Part shown: positions 22,299-33,526 of the stretch, in pieces | Numbering within the stretch: the stretch's first letter is position 1 | How the letters are laid out: the number at the start of each line of letters is the position of its first letter | Translations under genes and position numbers: made by a program | Notes under the pieces: generated by a model | The model's database searches: none | What the model was told of the DNA's origin: nothing | What the model saw: only the letters and a program-made list of their open reading frames with translations | NCBI GenBank assembly: GCA_033725935.1 | Contig: MU867066.1 | Location: forward strand, 876,158 to 940,157 | Source of the DNA: Cladorrhinum sp. PSN259 | Lineage: Eukaryota > Ascomycota > Sordariomycetes > Sordariales > Podosporaceae | Reading direction: 5' to 3' | Length of the DNA: 64,000 nucleotides

Positions 22299-23443
22299 AT
22301 AAAAGGTGGTGTGTCCGAGAATATGGGATATGTTGAAATTATTTTGCAAGTGAGGAGGACGTGAGGGATGCCAGGGCGTTATGATTAGGTAGTGTTTTGT
22401 ACCTATTAGTAGTGGCTACCTACTTTTCTATACCTCTAAATATACTCTTGCATCTTTCTCTCTCTCTCGAGGATGCCAGGCTTTTGGGAGTTATATACCC
22501 AAGCAAGAACAAAGTTTAGGTGGCGGCTGAGGTGAGACGATAACCAAGAATTGAGGAAGTTATGACTCAGTGAGTAACCAGGGGGTAGGAGATGAGGGGA
22601 GGACCAGAAACGTTGGTTGGGGTAGCTCGAAAATCTACACACCTTCATCAGAACGAAGCCTGGGTACATCCTATGGCCAAGAGTCTCTCAGATTAATCCA
22701 TATCCATAGTAGTTCAAGAAGTAAAAAAAAAGGTCTCGCTCATGATATGCTTATTAGCTTGATTTATCACACTACTAACACTGATACAATAGTTAAACAC
22801 TCCTCCCTCTTTTCTTCTTCTGCTTCGCTCCGAAAATTCCATAATGACCACCACCATTTCATTTCCCTAGAACCCTTTCCATAATACTTGATACAGCCAT
22901 ACAACCACCCGAACAAAAACAACCAAAGATGTAATTAAGCCCGGCAATAAAACATCAGAAATTGAGAACGAGACGACGATAACAATAACAACAGCAGCAT
23001 TTGTCTGTTGTTGTACGTACGTACGTATGCTATAACGGCAATGGAACCGACCACCATCAAGGCAAACCCCTGCTCGCCCCCCCCCCCCCCAAATCCGATG
23101 AAAAAAAAGATCCCCGAAGCCCCCAAGATGAGAAAGATGAAGGAAGAAAGAATTTTCACGCCGTAATGCCCATGTGATCTCTGTCTATCCCTGCCAATTC
23201 AATAACTGAAAAGAAAATGCAGAAGCTGAGTCTTTTTCGCTCCATCCGATTCCCGTTTCATGATTTAATTTTGGTGCTCTCCCTGTCCTCCGACAAAAAG
23301 AGAATTTCCACAATACTCCTCCACGCTCTCATCTTTTTCCACCATCCACTTCGCTCTCGGTGTATAAACCCCTATTTTCTCTACTCTCAAAGATAAAGTA
23401 GTAATATCGAGAAAAGAATGCTCATATAGACGCATCAAGAACC
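22299..23443. other. convergent intergenic region
   Basis: The 3' flanks of the decarboxylase (+) and the PNUTS-like gene (-). It contains a GTAC repeat (23016-23027), a C-run (23080-23091) and a CTCT run near 22457-22470. No coding pattern seen. Confidence 0.5.
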
Positions 23444-26400
23444 CTAGTCATGACGGAATGTGCACTTATCCCCCTTGGCGCAAGTGCCTTTAGCCCAGAA
23501 TGCGCACTGCTTGGTTCCTATCAAGCTCCTATTGATTCCGCGCAAATGCTCTGGCACATCGTTATCATTGTCGCCACCGTTATTAGCACTAGCACCACCC
23601 CCATGCGCACCCTTATTTTTCTTGCCATGCTTCTTGTGACCGCCACCGCCACCAGCATGATAGTCACGATCCCGGTCCCGACGACTGCTGCCGCCAGGAT
23701 AACCGTTGACGTTATCATCCCGATCATGATAGTTATTGTTTTGTTGGGGCTTCTCATAAGTGCTGTCGTCGTACATGGCGCCATAGTCAGGGACAGGCTT
23801 GGACGGTCTCTCGTTCCTGTCGTTTCTATCGTTGCCATATGACTGTGACGAGTTGTAGCGTTCGTAAGCGGGTTGATGAGACTGGTAAGAAGCTGAGGAT
23901 GGAGCCTGAGAAGTGGCGCCATAAATGGGAGCGCTGGATGCATTTGTTGTAGGTATCTGGGCTTGAGCTTGACCCTGACTCTGAGACCACTTCAGCATGT
24001 CGAGGAGGTACTGAGCATTCTGAGTATCAGCAGGAGCCGGCACGGCGGGGGCTTGAGCCTGTGCTGAACCTCCGCCCAGAGCAGCCAGGAGGGCTTGCAC
24101 CTGCGGATCTTGGGTAACAGCGGCAGCATGCTGAGGCTGGCTAGCAACAGACTGGTTTCCGAGCTGTGCGAGAAGAGCGTTAATCTCGGTAGCTTGCTGT
24201 GGTTGAGGAGGCTGGGCAGCTTGCTGCTGCTGTGCGTAGGGGTTAGTCGCCTGACTATATGCGTTCTGCTGATGTCCAGCCCAAGCCTGTTGCTGTTGCT
24301 GCTGTTGCGCATAATACTGGGCCCAGGCAGCTGCGTATTCACCCGCACCCACAGTCGTCGCTGCGGTAGCTTGAACAGGAGCCACCGTGGGGGCAGGTTG
24401 AGGAACCACTGGTGCAAGAACGGGAACCAGTGGCTGAGCAACGACTTGAACAGCAGCAGCAGTAACCATTTGCTGCTCGTGCACCTTGAGCGACTCAATA
24501 ACTGCTTGAATATGACCCATAGCCTTCACAAAGGCGGGGTCCTTCAAGGCTGCATCATCTTGGGGTCGAGGCGTATCAGGGTTATAAGGGTAGTTTGGAT
24601 GCAGGTCACCCCACTTCCTCAAGCGCTCCGACGTCAAAAGATCCCACGTAGCCTGGTCCCGGCGAGCAGCTTCGGCAGGGTTGAACCAAACGGCACTATC
24701 CGTGATAACAACCGAGGTGGGCGGCGGAGCCTGGGGACGCGCTTTGGCTTCCAGTCTGGCCAGAGCAATGCGGGAGGCTTGTGTGGTACCCCAAGCCCTA
24801 ACTTCACGAACTCTCCTCATAATCTCTTCGTGATTGGGGGTAGAATGGGCGGGGATTCCATCGCAGCCATATACAGGCGGAGTGTTCGAGGTCGGAAGCT
24901 CGTGGTGAGGCGAGCGCGGTGTTGCCGGGACATCGTCCAAAGTATGATAGATGACCATGAGCTCGTTGCTCTCGCGATCTTGTATAACCTTTTGCTCCTT
25001 AGACTCGACACTCTTGAGACCACCGTGGGTATCGTATGTTTCCTGACGCTTCTCTTGTGGGATATGCCCAAAGTCAACGGCGGTAGGAGCCTCCCATTCA
25101 CGATCGCCAATTTCAATAGATTTGATGCCCATCCGACTGTTGACCTTGCGAAAGTGAGATGCCTCATCGTTGAACTTGCCGCGAGCGTCAGTCTTTACAG
25201 TACCAAAGGCCTTTCCTTGCTCAGCAATTTCCTCGGGATCTCGCGTAAATTCGCGGATTTCCACAAGGGCATCTCCAGCTCTCCAAGTGACCTTGAGATT
25301 TTGAGCCCGACGGCGTTCCTTGCGAAGACGGCGTTCCCGCTGCTCGGGGGTTTCATTTGGATCAATCTCCGGCTCGGCTTTGGCGGGCACCACTGGAGCA
25401 TTGACCTTCTTTGGCTGATGAATCTCCTCCATCAAAGCAGAGAAAGCAGACCTGGTAGAGCTCGTCTCTTTGGACATCTCAGCAGGTTTAGGCTTAGTAA
25501 CCTTAGCAGGTGCAGAGGTAGTCTGTGAGGCGGTCTTTGCCGGTTGCGTTTTGGTAGTTGAATCAGTCTTGGGCGGCACCTTAACTTCGGCCTTTGCAAG
25601 ATCACTCTTTGAGACGGGCTTAGCGATTGGGCGTGATTTGCCTGGAAGAAGAAGCGATGATCGGGCCTTGGTTGTCGCAGTAGCTAATGACGATGATGGG
25701 GTCGTGCCGGATGTGGATGATTTTACGACGGTGGACTTGTTAGTTCCAGTGGGTTTACCAAGGAGTGAAGATGTTGATGGTTTAGCGCCCGCCGCGTTTG
25801 AAGACATAGGCACATTGTTCTCGTTCGCAGGTTTCTTAGAGGAGCGCGCCTCGCCGGCAGCGTCGTCTTCGCGCGACCGCTTTACCCCGGCCGACGGTGA
25901 GGTTAAAGATGGCTTCTGCATCGACTTTGTGGCAAGCTTCTTGGACTCGGTAGTGGAATCTATTTTCGAGGATGCAAACGCAGACGAAGATTTTGGATCG
26001 CTGCCTGACTTGGTAGGTCGGATTGCTGAAGAAGCAGAAACCTTTTTGGAGTCCGTTGACGTCGCAGATGTTGCTGTCTGTTTGGAGGTGGCCAAAGCTT
26101 GGGCCTGTGTTGACGCCTTTTTTACTGGCTCCTTTTGCTTTGACTGCGCACCGTTCTGGCTAGTTTTCGCTGCAGCGTTTCCACTGCTGGAATCATTTGA
26201 GTCGCCGCCGTTCTCCTCTGCAATCTTGAAGATCCGATCAACCAATCCTTTCACTTCATCATCGCCCCTCTTCCTGAGCTTCTCCTTGATAGCTGTCATC
26301 TTTGAAAATTCGAGTTGCTTCAGCGTCATTGAGGTGAACCGAGCAAATAACTGCAGAATCACTTTGCTCAACGAGGAGGCGGCGTCAGTTGAGAACAACC

Positions 26401-28489
26401 TCCCGAGAACTCTTACAAGCAAGGCCGGCAGCAAAGCTTTCTCCTTTCCACCTAACTTTGACAGCATTGTGGGATGCCCATGCTCGAGACCCTCCGCGAT
26501 GGCACGCTCCAGCTGCACTTTCAGGTCTGTCTCGTCGGCCTCGGCTGCATCGTTGCCATCTGCCTTGGCTTTCATGGCCTTCAACAGATCTCTGGTCTTG
26601 TCTGACAAGAAACTGCCGTAATCAATGTAGGCTCTCTCGATTTGGATCGCGTTGTCAACATGCGCTGGATGAATGCGAACCTTCTCGCGCGCGATGATGG
26701 CCGTCTTCTCCGGCTCGGGCGGCGCAGGAACACGGGCAGGATCTACACTGACTTTCAAGAGCTTTTTATACCAGTCGGCAGGGATTTCATTTCCTGATCG
26801 AGACATCTCAATATCAAGACGCACGTCGGCCTGATAGCGCTCTGCATCACTTGTGGCAGCTTGATAGGCATGCAGGTGATGGCCGAGACTTTCAGCCGCG
26901 ATCCAGCCAATATTACTGTCGGGAAACAGAGGAGGCTTATCGCTCTTGGTTGAGAGCATCACGTATCTCTTTGTTGGTGTGCCGCTCTGTTGAAGCCTAG
27001 CTGGTGTCGTACCAAAAACGAGGTATGTTGATCCTGCCCATTTAGGGCCATTCAGTGCTTGTGGGGACTGCAAAAGTTGGGTATTTTCAAAGTTGATGCC
27101 ATTCACAGCGGTTGAGTAATTAGGGAGAGCAGGTCTGGGCTGCGCTGTAGGCGGCTGAGGTGTAGCCTGTTGAATATGCTGGCTATGTTGAGCATGCTGC
27201 GACGGCGATGCAGATCCAACGGCTCTGGCCTTTTTGGCAAGGGTCTGGGCAGCTGGGACGTTGCCTTGCGGAGCCAATACAGGCTGCTGGGCCACTTGTT
27301 TCTGTGCGGGATGAGGCGAGAGCTGTGGTGATTGTGTGACTTGTACCAGCTGCTGAGGACTCGGCTGATTCGCGGCGTGTTGGGGAAAGTGTTGTTGGGC
27401 AACAGTTGGCTGGGTGGCCTGCTGCTGAGGTTGCGGCACCGGCTGAGAAAACTGAGCATGCATCTGTTGTGGCATCTGGTGCTGAGAATTCTGGCGATGG
27501 GGCTGTCGAGGCACCTGTTGTGGCATTTGCTGAGGTACCTGCTGAGATACTTGCTGAGGTACTTGCTGTGGTATTTGCTGAGGCAAGGCCTGTTGGGGCA
27601 TAACCTGTTGATGAGCTTGCTGGGGAGCATGCTGCGCAACAGGCTTCTGTGCTGCCTGATGAATTGAGACATGAGGGCTACCTGGAACAGAGCCAGATAC
27701 TTGGGCGGCTGACATTTGCGGCTGCTGCGGCTGTCCATTAGGGGCCGTCTGGAACTGCATATGCATCTGCCGTGATTGTACCGCTGGACGTTGAGCTGGC
27801 TCGACTTGGTATGCTTGGACAGACCCACGACCTGAAAATGGAGAGGCAGTGTGCTGAACTGCCGAGGCCGCGAGAGGGTTCTCATATTGATGGTGAGGAC
27901 CGGCCCCATAGCTTGTTTGCATCTGGCCTTGCCATTGTGGAATGGCATTCTGTGGGTGGGCATAGCCATTCTGGGCAGAGCCGGTGGTATTCACAACGTT
28001 GCTACCAAACCCGTGAACCGGCGCCTCCTGATTATTGGTACCATGAAGATGGGAGGAGAAATCTCGGCCCTGTGGAATATCAAGAGCGAAATGCCTCGCG
28101 ACAGTTGAGTTGGGGTTTGGTTGATGCGCGTGGGATTGGTGTGAATCCTGCTGATGCGGCTGGTCCAGATAGAGACTAGGATGTATCGCAGGATCTTGAG
28201 CATATGCAGGTTGAGACTGGGCGTGCCCATGGGACGGCATAACATGGCTAGTGTTTGACCAGACATTACTCCCTTGATCGAACATGTCAAAATCGCGATA
28301 CTCGGCACCTTGGACAGACAGCTGCTGGTTCGGGGGTGCTGACCCAAGAAACTCGCTGGGATAGCTGCTCTCGCCACCAGTGCTGTGAGGGTCAAACCCG
28401 CCATAGTGGTGTTGATCCCACTCATTTCCTGCTGATATGAAGCTGTTGGGGTCCCAGCCGCCAATGTTATCGGCATGCCTTTGCTCCAT
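23444..28489 (-). CDS. PNUTS/Ppn1-like PP1 regulatory subunit with C-terminal CCCH finger
   Basis: A 1,681-aa single exon from ATG 28489; the frame stays open 83 codons further upstream, but that part has no family character. Residues 1-500 are Gln/Pro/His-rich, with a QQVPQQ-type repeat. Residues about 640-750 form a helical TFIIS-N-like domain (region with PTMLSKLGGKEKALLPALL and LKQLEFSKMTAIKEKLRKRG). Ser/Thr/Lys-rich disorder follows. Near 1066 is LKVTW, a PP1-docking RVxF motif, followed by LVEIREF and an acidic region. The C-terminus (1658-1681) has a CCCH finger of spacing Cx7Cx5Cx3H. Helical N-domain, KVTW, then terminal CCCH is the order in human PNUTS. The family recruits PP1 to transcription termination complexes (the Ppn1 module of CPF in fission yeast). 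The identification is architectural; database support was not available. Long frames on the opposite strand are shadows. Confidence 0.78.
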   Translation of the reverse strand: MEQRHADNIGGWDPNSFISAGNEWDQHHYGGFDPHSTGGESSYPSEFLGSAPPNQQLSVQGAEYRDFDMFDQGSNVWSNTSHVMPSHGHAQSQPAYAQDPAIHPSLYLDQPHQQDSHQSHAHQPNPNSTVARHFALDIPQGRDFSSHLHGTNNQEAPVHGFGSNVVNTTGSAQNGYAHPQNAIPQWQGQMQTSYGAGPHHQYENPLAASAVQHTASPFSGRGSVQAYQVEPAQRPAVQSRQMHMQFQTAPNGQPQQPQMSAAQVSGSVPGSPHVSIHQAAQKPVAQHAPQQAHQQVMPQQALPQQIPQQVPQQVSQQVPQQMPQQVPRQPHRQNSQHQMPQQMHAQFSQPVPQPQQQATQPTVAQQHFPQHAANQPSPQQLVQVTQSPQLSPHPAQKQVAQQPVLAPQGNVPAAQTLAKKARAVGSASPSQHAQHSQHIQQATPQPPTAQPRPALPNYSTAVNGINFENTQLLQSPQALNGPKWAGSTYLVFGTTPARLQQSGTPTKRYVMLSTKSDKPPLFPDSNIGWIAAESLGHHLHAYQAATSDAERYQADVRLDIEMSRSGNEIPADWYKKLLKVSVDPARVPAPPEPEKTAIIAREKVRIHPAHVDNAIQIERAYIDYGSFLSDKTRDLLKAMKAKADGNDAAEADETDLKVQLERAIAEGLEHGHPTMLSKLGGKEKALLPALLVRVLGRLFSTDAASSLSKVILQLFARFTSMTLKQLEFSKMTAIKEKLRKRGDDEVKGLVDRIFKIAEENGGDSNDSSSGNAAAKTSQNGAQSKQKEPVKKASTQAQALATSKQTATSATSTDSKKVSASSAIRPTKSGSDPKSSSAFASSKIDSTTESKKLATKSMQKPSLTSPSAGVKRSREDDAAGEARSSKKPANENNVPMSSNAAGAKPSTSSLLGKPTGTNKSTVVKSSTSGTTPSSSLATATTKARSSLLLPGKSRPIAKPVSKSDLAKAEVKVPPKTDSTTKTQPAKTASQTTSAPAKVTKPKPAEMSKETSSTRSAFSALMEEIHQPKKVNAPVVPAKAEPEIDPNETPEQRERRLRKERRRAQNLKVTWRAGDALVEIREFTRDPEEIAEQGKAFGTVKTDARGKFNDEASHFRKVNSRMGIKSIEIGDREWEAPTAVDFGHIPQEKRQETYDTHGGLKSVESKEQKVIQDRESNELMVIYHTLDDVPATPRSPHHELPTSNTPPVYGCDGIPAHSTPNHEEIMRRVREVRAWGTTQASRIALARLEAKARPQAPPPTSVVITDSAVWFNPAEAARRDQATWDLLTSERLRKWGDLHPNYPYNPDTPRPQDDAALKDPAFVKAMGHIQAVIESLKVHEQQMVTAAAVQVVAQPLVPVLAPVVPQPAPTVAPVQATAATTVGAGEYAAAWAQYYAQQQQQQQAWAGHQQNAYSQATNPYAQQQQAAQPPQPQQATEINALLAQLGNQSVASQPQHAAAVTQDPQVQALLAALGGGSAQAQAPAVPAPADTQNAQYLLDMLKWSQSQGQAQAQIPTTNASSAPIYGATSQAPSSASYQSHQPAYERYNSSQSYGNDRNDRNERPSKPVPDYGAMYDDSTYEKPQQNNNYHDRDDNVNGYPGGSSRRDRDRDYHAGGGGGHKKHGKKNKGAHGGGASANNGGDNDNDVPEHLRGINRSLIGTKQCAFWAKGTCAKGDKCTFRHD

Positions 28490-31085
28490 GGTCTGCAGAA
28501 TAGGGGCGATGTTTTGAGCTGCCGATATGTCAGTAACCGATATCTCGGTTAATTGAAACCTGCGTGCGTGATTGTGCACAAGTGTCAATGCAACAAATAG
28601 GTGTAAGCGAGAGGGAAAGCGATCATCCACCAAAACGCAACGCCGAGGGCTGCATTTAATTCGCGACCACAAAAGTAAATTGACACTTACGGGATTCCCT
28701 GAAGCCTTGGATCTTGTTGTTAAACCGCTAATCGTCAAGACAATGAATGATGTATTGCAGGATGAAGACCAACACAGTTGGTTGGAGAGATAGCGAAACC
28801 CCGATTTAAGAATAATTTAGAAAAAGCAATCCCCGAGTTCGGAAAAGCGCGAAAAAGAAAAGTTAAGGTGGGGCGTTGCCTGAATTCGGACTAGTGCGTT
28901 ATGTCTAACTCGAAAACGGGTCAGTAAACTGCAAAAACCCCCGCAACACGACGAGATGGCGCAACTGCTGCACCCAATTTGGAATCCCATGATTCCGTTC
29001 GAGAGAGAGAGAGAGAGCCCAGCCATAAAAGCATTTTATCCAACTGAAGAGCGCGACCAAGCAGCAACCAAAACTGAGAGAGCAGCAGACATAAAGCAGC
29101 TGGTAGCCACAACCACAACCATGGCGTAGTTGGATGAAACAGGGTATTAAATAGTAATCGCATTCGAACATGGCGAGTGAGAGTGGAATGGCTGTGTGCG
29201 TGTGTGTCTGTGTCTGTGTGTGTATGTGTGTGTACTGAGACGTGATGCTGTTTGCTGGCTTGAAGACTTGGTTTCTGGCTCAGCTCCATGGAACCTGGAC
29301 GGGAAGTTCAGGACCATGGGCTTGCAGGTGGAGATAACCCAATCGGTCGGGGTCAGCATTGGATCTGATGACGGCGAGCATCTGTTGAATTAACGGCCTG
29401 CTGGTTCTGCATTTCGGAAGTGGTTCCCAGTTCGCAGATGTAGAGATGGATGAGTGTTCCAGGTTTCCAGATTGAACATCATGGGCTTTGCCTTTCAGGA
29501 GTTCTAGGCTGGTATCCATAGGCCTGGGAACTGACCTGAAGTGCGGGCGGGGCCCCTGAAAACCTCATCCTTCTTCAGCGCCTTTGTGTAGCACGGCTTG
29601 CCCCGCATCTCTTGCCAGAGGTGCTTCTGCTTGTCCTGCAGCAGCCAGAGCCAAGTTTGGAATTTGGGCATGATGGGACAATTCACCAGGGTGGATGGTC
29701 CGAAAGCTGATTATTGCCAGTGGCTGCAGGCTGTTCTCTCATGGTTTTTTTGTTGCGGTTGCTTGGCTCTTCCCGTCGGATCTGCATTTCCTCCCAAGAC
29801 AGGGTTTTAAAAGGTCCAGGTTAAGGCACTTGCAGAATGATGGCGGGCTCCCTCTCGTCGTCACCATAGCCGCTTTGAAGCCCGTCGCATCCCACAGTTC
29901 TTCAACTGAGAGGTTTAACAGGCATTTCAAGGCGAAAAGAGATACATGGTTTTTTTTTTCAAGGTTATGCTGCTCAACAGAAAGTTTCAGGTTGGGGGGG
30001 CTTGGATGAGTTTAATGCATACCCTTTTCAGTTGTTGCGCCTGTGTTTGCAACACAGTTATTTCTTCGGTTTGTTGGTGTCGCGCAGACACGTCATGAAC
30101 ACCTTTCTCCCTCCTCCACGGGCAACGACAACAGCAAGTGTCGGCCCAGCTCCCTACAACATTTTCCGCGTATATCTAGATAGAAAATCCAGGGCGGCCT
30201 TTATTAAATGATTTAAGAAAACAGACCGGATGAAGATGCAGACGCAGACGCGCGCGGAATGAGGGAACGACGTGAATCTGGATTGACAGAAAACAGCTGC
30301 CGATAACCTCTTAAAGCGCTCCAGAATCTTGATTCAGATGCAAATACAATTTGGGCTGCTCAATTGATTCTTGAAAGAAGAGAGAGCCGATGGCAGTTCT
30401 GGTGATGGGCTGGGAGTCCGGAAGTTGAAGAATTTGGGTCTTTTGGGAACAGAACCACGGGAAACGTCGTTGAAAGAGAAAAGTTGGCTTCGGGTTGCGC
30501 AAATCAGCCCGCCGGAAGCTCATTAAAGGGCTGGCTTGGTCCACAGTGGGCACCTGGACGTGCGTGTGGCGCTGGGCATGTGGGGCCATTGGATGTCGGG
30601 TGGCTTGCGCAAACAAAAGGATGTGCGAGTTCCCCCGCTAAACCCAAAACAGTGAATTTCGCGTGGAAGCTTGAATGTGGGCCAGTGGACGTAAAGGTGT
30701 CCAATATCCATCCCGATGAATTCATGTGGGGAAGCTCTGCACATGTGGCTGACCATTCGACCTTGACACTTGTTGACGATGCAGAGGGCTGCTGCGTAAT
30801 GATTAACTCGCATGTTCAAAGCTGTTGGAAGAGGACAGCACACACCAATTATACGAATTACCAGTAGACTTCCGTTGGATCGAACACTCCCACATTGCAT
30901 TGCATCGAGGACCACCAACAAGGAACCCTGATCCCCGAAGTCGACAGATCCCCAAACTGTTTCCAAAGCCGCTAAAGCACAGAGCTCGAAATAGCGACGA
31001 TATCCCCAGACCACCCATCAAGCGCATATCACGGACCCTAGTTATACAACCTCACAGATAGCTATCTCTTGAAAGAGCTGAAATA
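28490..31085. other. divergent intergenic region
   Basis: About 2.6 kb between two divergent start codons. It contains an AG repeat (29001-29017) and a GT-rich stretch (29199-29234). The longest open frames (163 and 127 codons) show no domain. Promoters of both neighbours should be here. No gene or RNA seen. Confidence 0.5.
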
Positions 31086-33526
31086 ATGGCGGCGCGGGGC
31101 AATGCGCTTCGCGACAAGCAGATCTGTATGCACATCAATGTCCTAATAGAGTCTATTACATGCTCCCCGAAGCTGACTGTGCTTCCCTTCCCATAGTCTC
31201 TATCAAGAAGATTCTCAACTTGAACGAAGACGTCGCTTCGGCCGATAACGAAGATGTTCCTGCCACTAGTGGTTTGCCAGCGGCCCCGATATTAAAAGAT
31301 GGAACGCCTATATGGAAGGTTCTTGTCTTTGATGTAAGCATCAAATGGTGGCATCAGTGACAGATGGATTGCTAACAGCTACTACCGGATAGGATCTTGG
31401 TCGCGATGTCATCAGCCCAGTGCTCCAGGTGTCAGACCTGAGGTCATTGGGGGTGACAATGCACATGCACATCACCCAGCAGAGAGCCCCTATTCCCGAC
31501 GTACCGGCCATATATCTGGTGGAGCCGACCCCCGCGAACCTTCAAGCAATCACCAGCGATCTCCAAAAGGGGCTCTATAGCTCCGTTTGCGTCAACTTCC
31601 TATCCTCGATCCCACGACCTTTGTTGGAGGACTTTGCGGCCCAGACAGCCGTTGCAGGGACATCGGAGCAAATCTCACAGATCTACGACCAATATCTCAA
31701 CTTCATTGTCACCGAGCCGGATCTCTTCAGCCTGGGAATGCAAAAGGAGCACACATACTGGGCCTTGAATAGCGCAAAGACCAAAGATGAAGAGTTGGAT
31801 CGTGTGGTGGATCGTATCGTTAGTGGATTGTTCAGTGTGGTGGTGACACTGGGCGTTATTCCGATTGTAGGTTGCTGCCTTCATTTTCAATCTGGCGCAT
31901 ACTAACACGATATGCTCCCTAGATCCGTTGCCCAAGAGATGCTGCAGCTGAGATGATCGCGCAAAAGCTCGACCGCAAGCTTCGAGACCACATCTTGAAC
32001 TCAAAGGACAACCTTTTCTCCTCGCAATCACGAACGGGAGCCTCTGCCGCAGGAACCCCCACTTCCAGGCCGGTGTTGATCATCCTCGATCGCAATGTCG
32101 ATTTGATACCAATGCTATCTCATTCTTGGACATATCAGAGTTTGTGCTTTGATGTGTTCAGGGTAAGTGGTCATGCCATGCTTGTTTTTGTATCGAAGGA
32201 TGCACGGTTAACCTTTTGACAGTCTGAGCTTAATCGCATCACGATTGAAACCCCTGTAGAGTCTGGAAACCCTGCCAAAGGCACAACGAAAAAGAGCTAT
32301 GACCTGGCGGCCAATGACTTCTTCTGGGCCAAGAATGCCTGCTTACCTTTCCCTGAGGTGGCCGAAGACATTGATGCTGAGCTCACCAAGTACAAAGAGG
32401 AGACAGAAGCAATCACCAAGAAGACCGGGGTCACTGACTTTGAGGATTTACAAAATGACACAAGCGCCACCGCCCAGCATCTTAAGGCAGCCATTACGTT
32501 GCTCCCTGAGCTTCGGGAGCGCAAGGCGACTTTGGATATGCACATGAACATCCTCGCTGCGATTCTCCAAGAAATACAGAATCGGAAGCTGGACAACTAC
32601 TTTCAACTAGAGGAAGAGGTCTCTAAGCAGACCAAAGCTCAGATCATGGAGTTGATCAAGACAGACGACAAGGGCCAACCAACAGATAAGCTTAGGTTAT
32701 TCATCATCTGGTACCTGAGTGGAGATCAGGATGTGTCGAAGCATGAGTTCCAGCAATTTGAGGAGGCATTGGTAGCGGCAGGGTGCGACAAGACAAGTCT
32801 GGCATATATCAGGCAGTAAGTAGCCCTCCTAATGCTTCAAGCTCTGGCAAAGTAACTAATAAAAATTGTAGGGTCCGGGCAACGACCAAAATGACCCAGC
32901 TTGCGACCATCAGCAGCCAGCAGTCTTCAAACCAGCAACAGTCAGGCTCTTCAGACCTCTTTGGCCGCTTCTCGGCTATCTCTACTCGTCTTACAGACAG
33001 GCTCAAAGAGACTGGTGTCCCTACCAGCGCGTTATCCTCCAATGTTGCCTCTCTCCTTGGCGGGATCAAGAACTTTTTACCTGTCGATCGTGATCTTACA
33101 GTCACGAAGATCACTGAATCCATCATGGATCCATCAAGCGCAAACGCATCAGCTATCTCCAAGACGGAACACTACCTGTACTTTGATCCTCGGAGCGCAA
33201 ACGCCCGAGGGACGATGCCGCAGCCTTCTCAGATAAGAAATCACGGGCATGGGGCAACCTCGACCCCGGGAGGTCTGCCCGGTACTCAAGGTCCTGGAAC
33301 AGGCGCGAGCTTTGGACAGCGGAGACAAGGGTTCTCGGAAGCGCTCGTCTTCATGGTCGGTGGTGGTTCGATGGATGAGTATGGAAACCTGCAGGAGTGG
33401 GCGGCGAGGGGCGCGCAGGCGGGTGACAGAGTCAAGAGGAGAGTTGTTTATGGTGCGAGCGAACTGATTAATGCTAGACAATTCATCACGGAGGAGTTGG
33501 ATCGGTTGGGGAGGGAGATTTCTTGA
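31086..33526 (+). CDS. sly1: SLY1, Sec1/Munc18-family protein for ER-Golgi transport
   Basis: Six exons: 31086-31125, 31197-31333, 31393-31866, 31923-32162, 32223-32815 and 32872-33526. The total is 2,139 nt, 712 aa. SM proteins bind the N-terminus of syntaxin-5/Sed5 and promote SNARE assembly for ER-Golgi vesicle fusion in the cytosol. Evidence: the start LRDKQIFSIKKILNLNE, the VFDDLGRDVISPVLQVSDLR block, LVEPTPANLQAI, the cleft segment PVLIILDRNVDLIPMLSHSW followed by TYQ, and YDLAANDFFWAKN; all typical of Sly1. A Gly-rich linker near 620-650 precedes the conserved end VVYGASELINARQF. Exon 1 is only 40 nt. The donor after ATCT (GTATGC) and the CATAG acceptor restore the IFSIKK junction. Length agrees with fungal Sly1 (about 650-720 aa). 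Confidence 0.93.

Noticed and set aside
24095..26621. Two long plus-strand frames (477 and 383 codons) opposite the PNUTS-like gene
   Set aside because: They are frame shadows of a low-complexity Ser/Thr/Ala/Gln-rich coding strand; their translations have no domain and the minus strand carries the real motifs.
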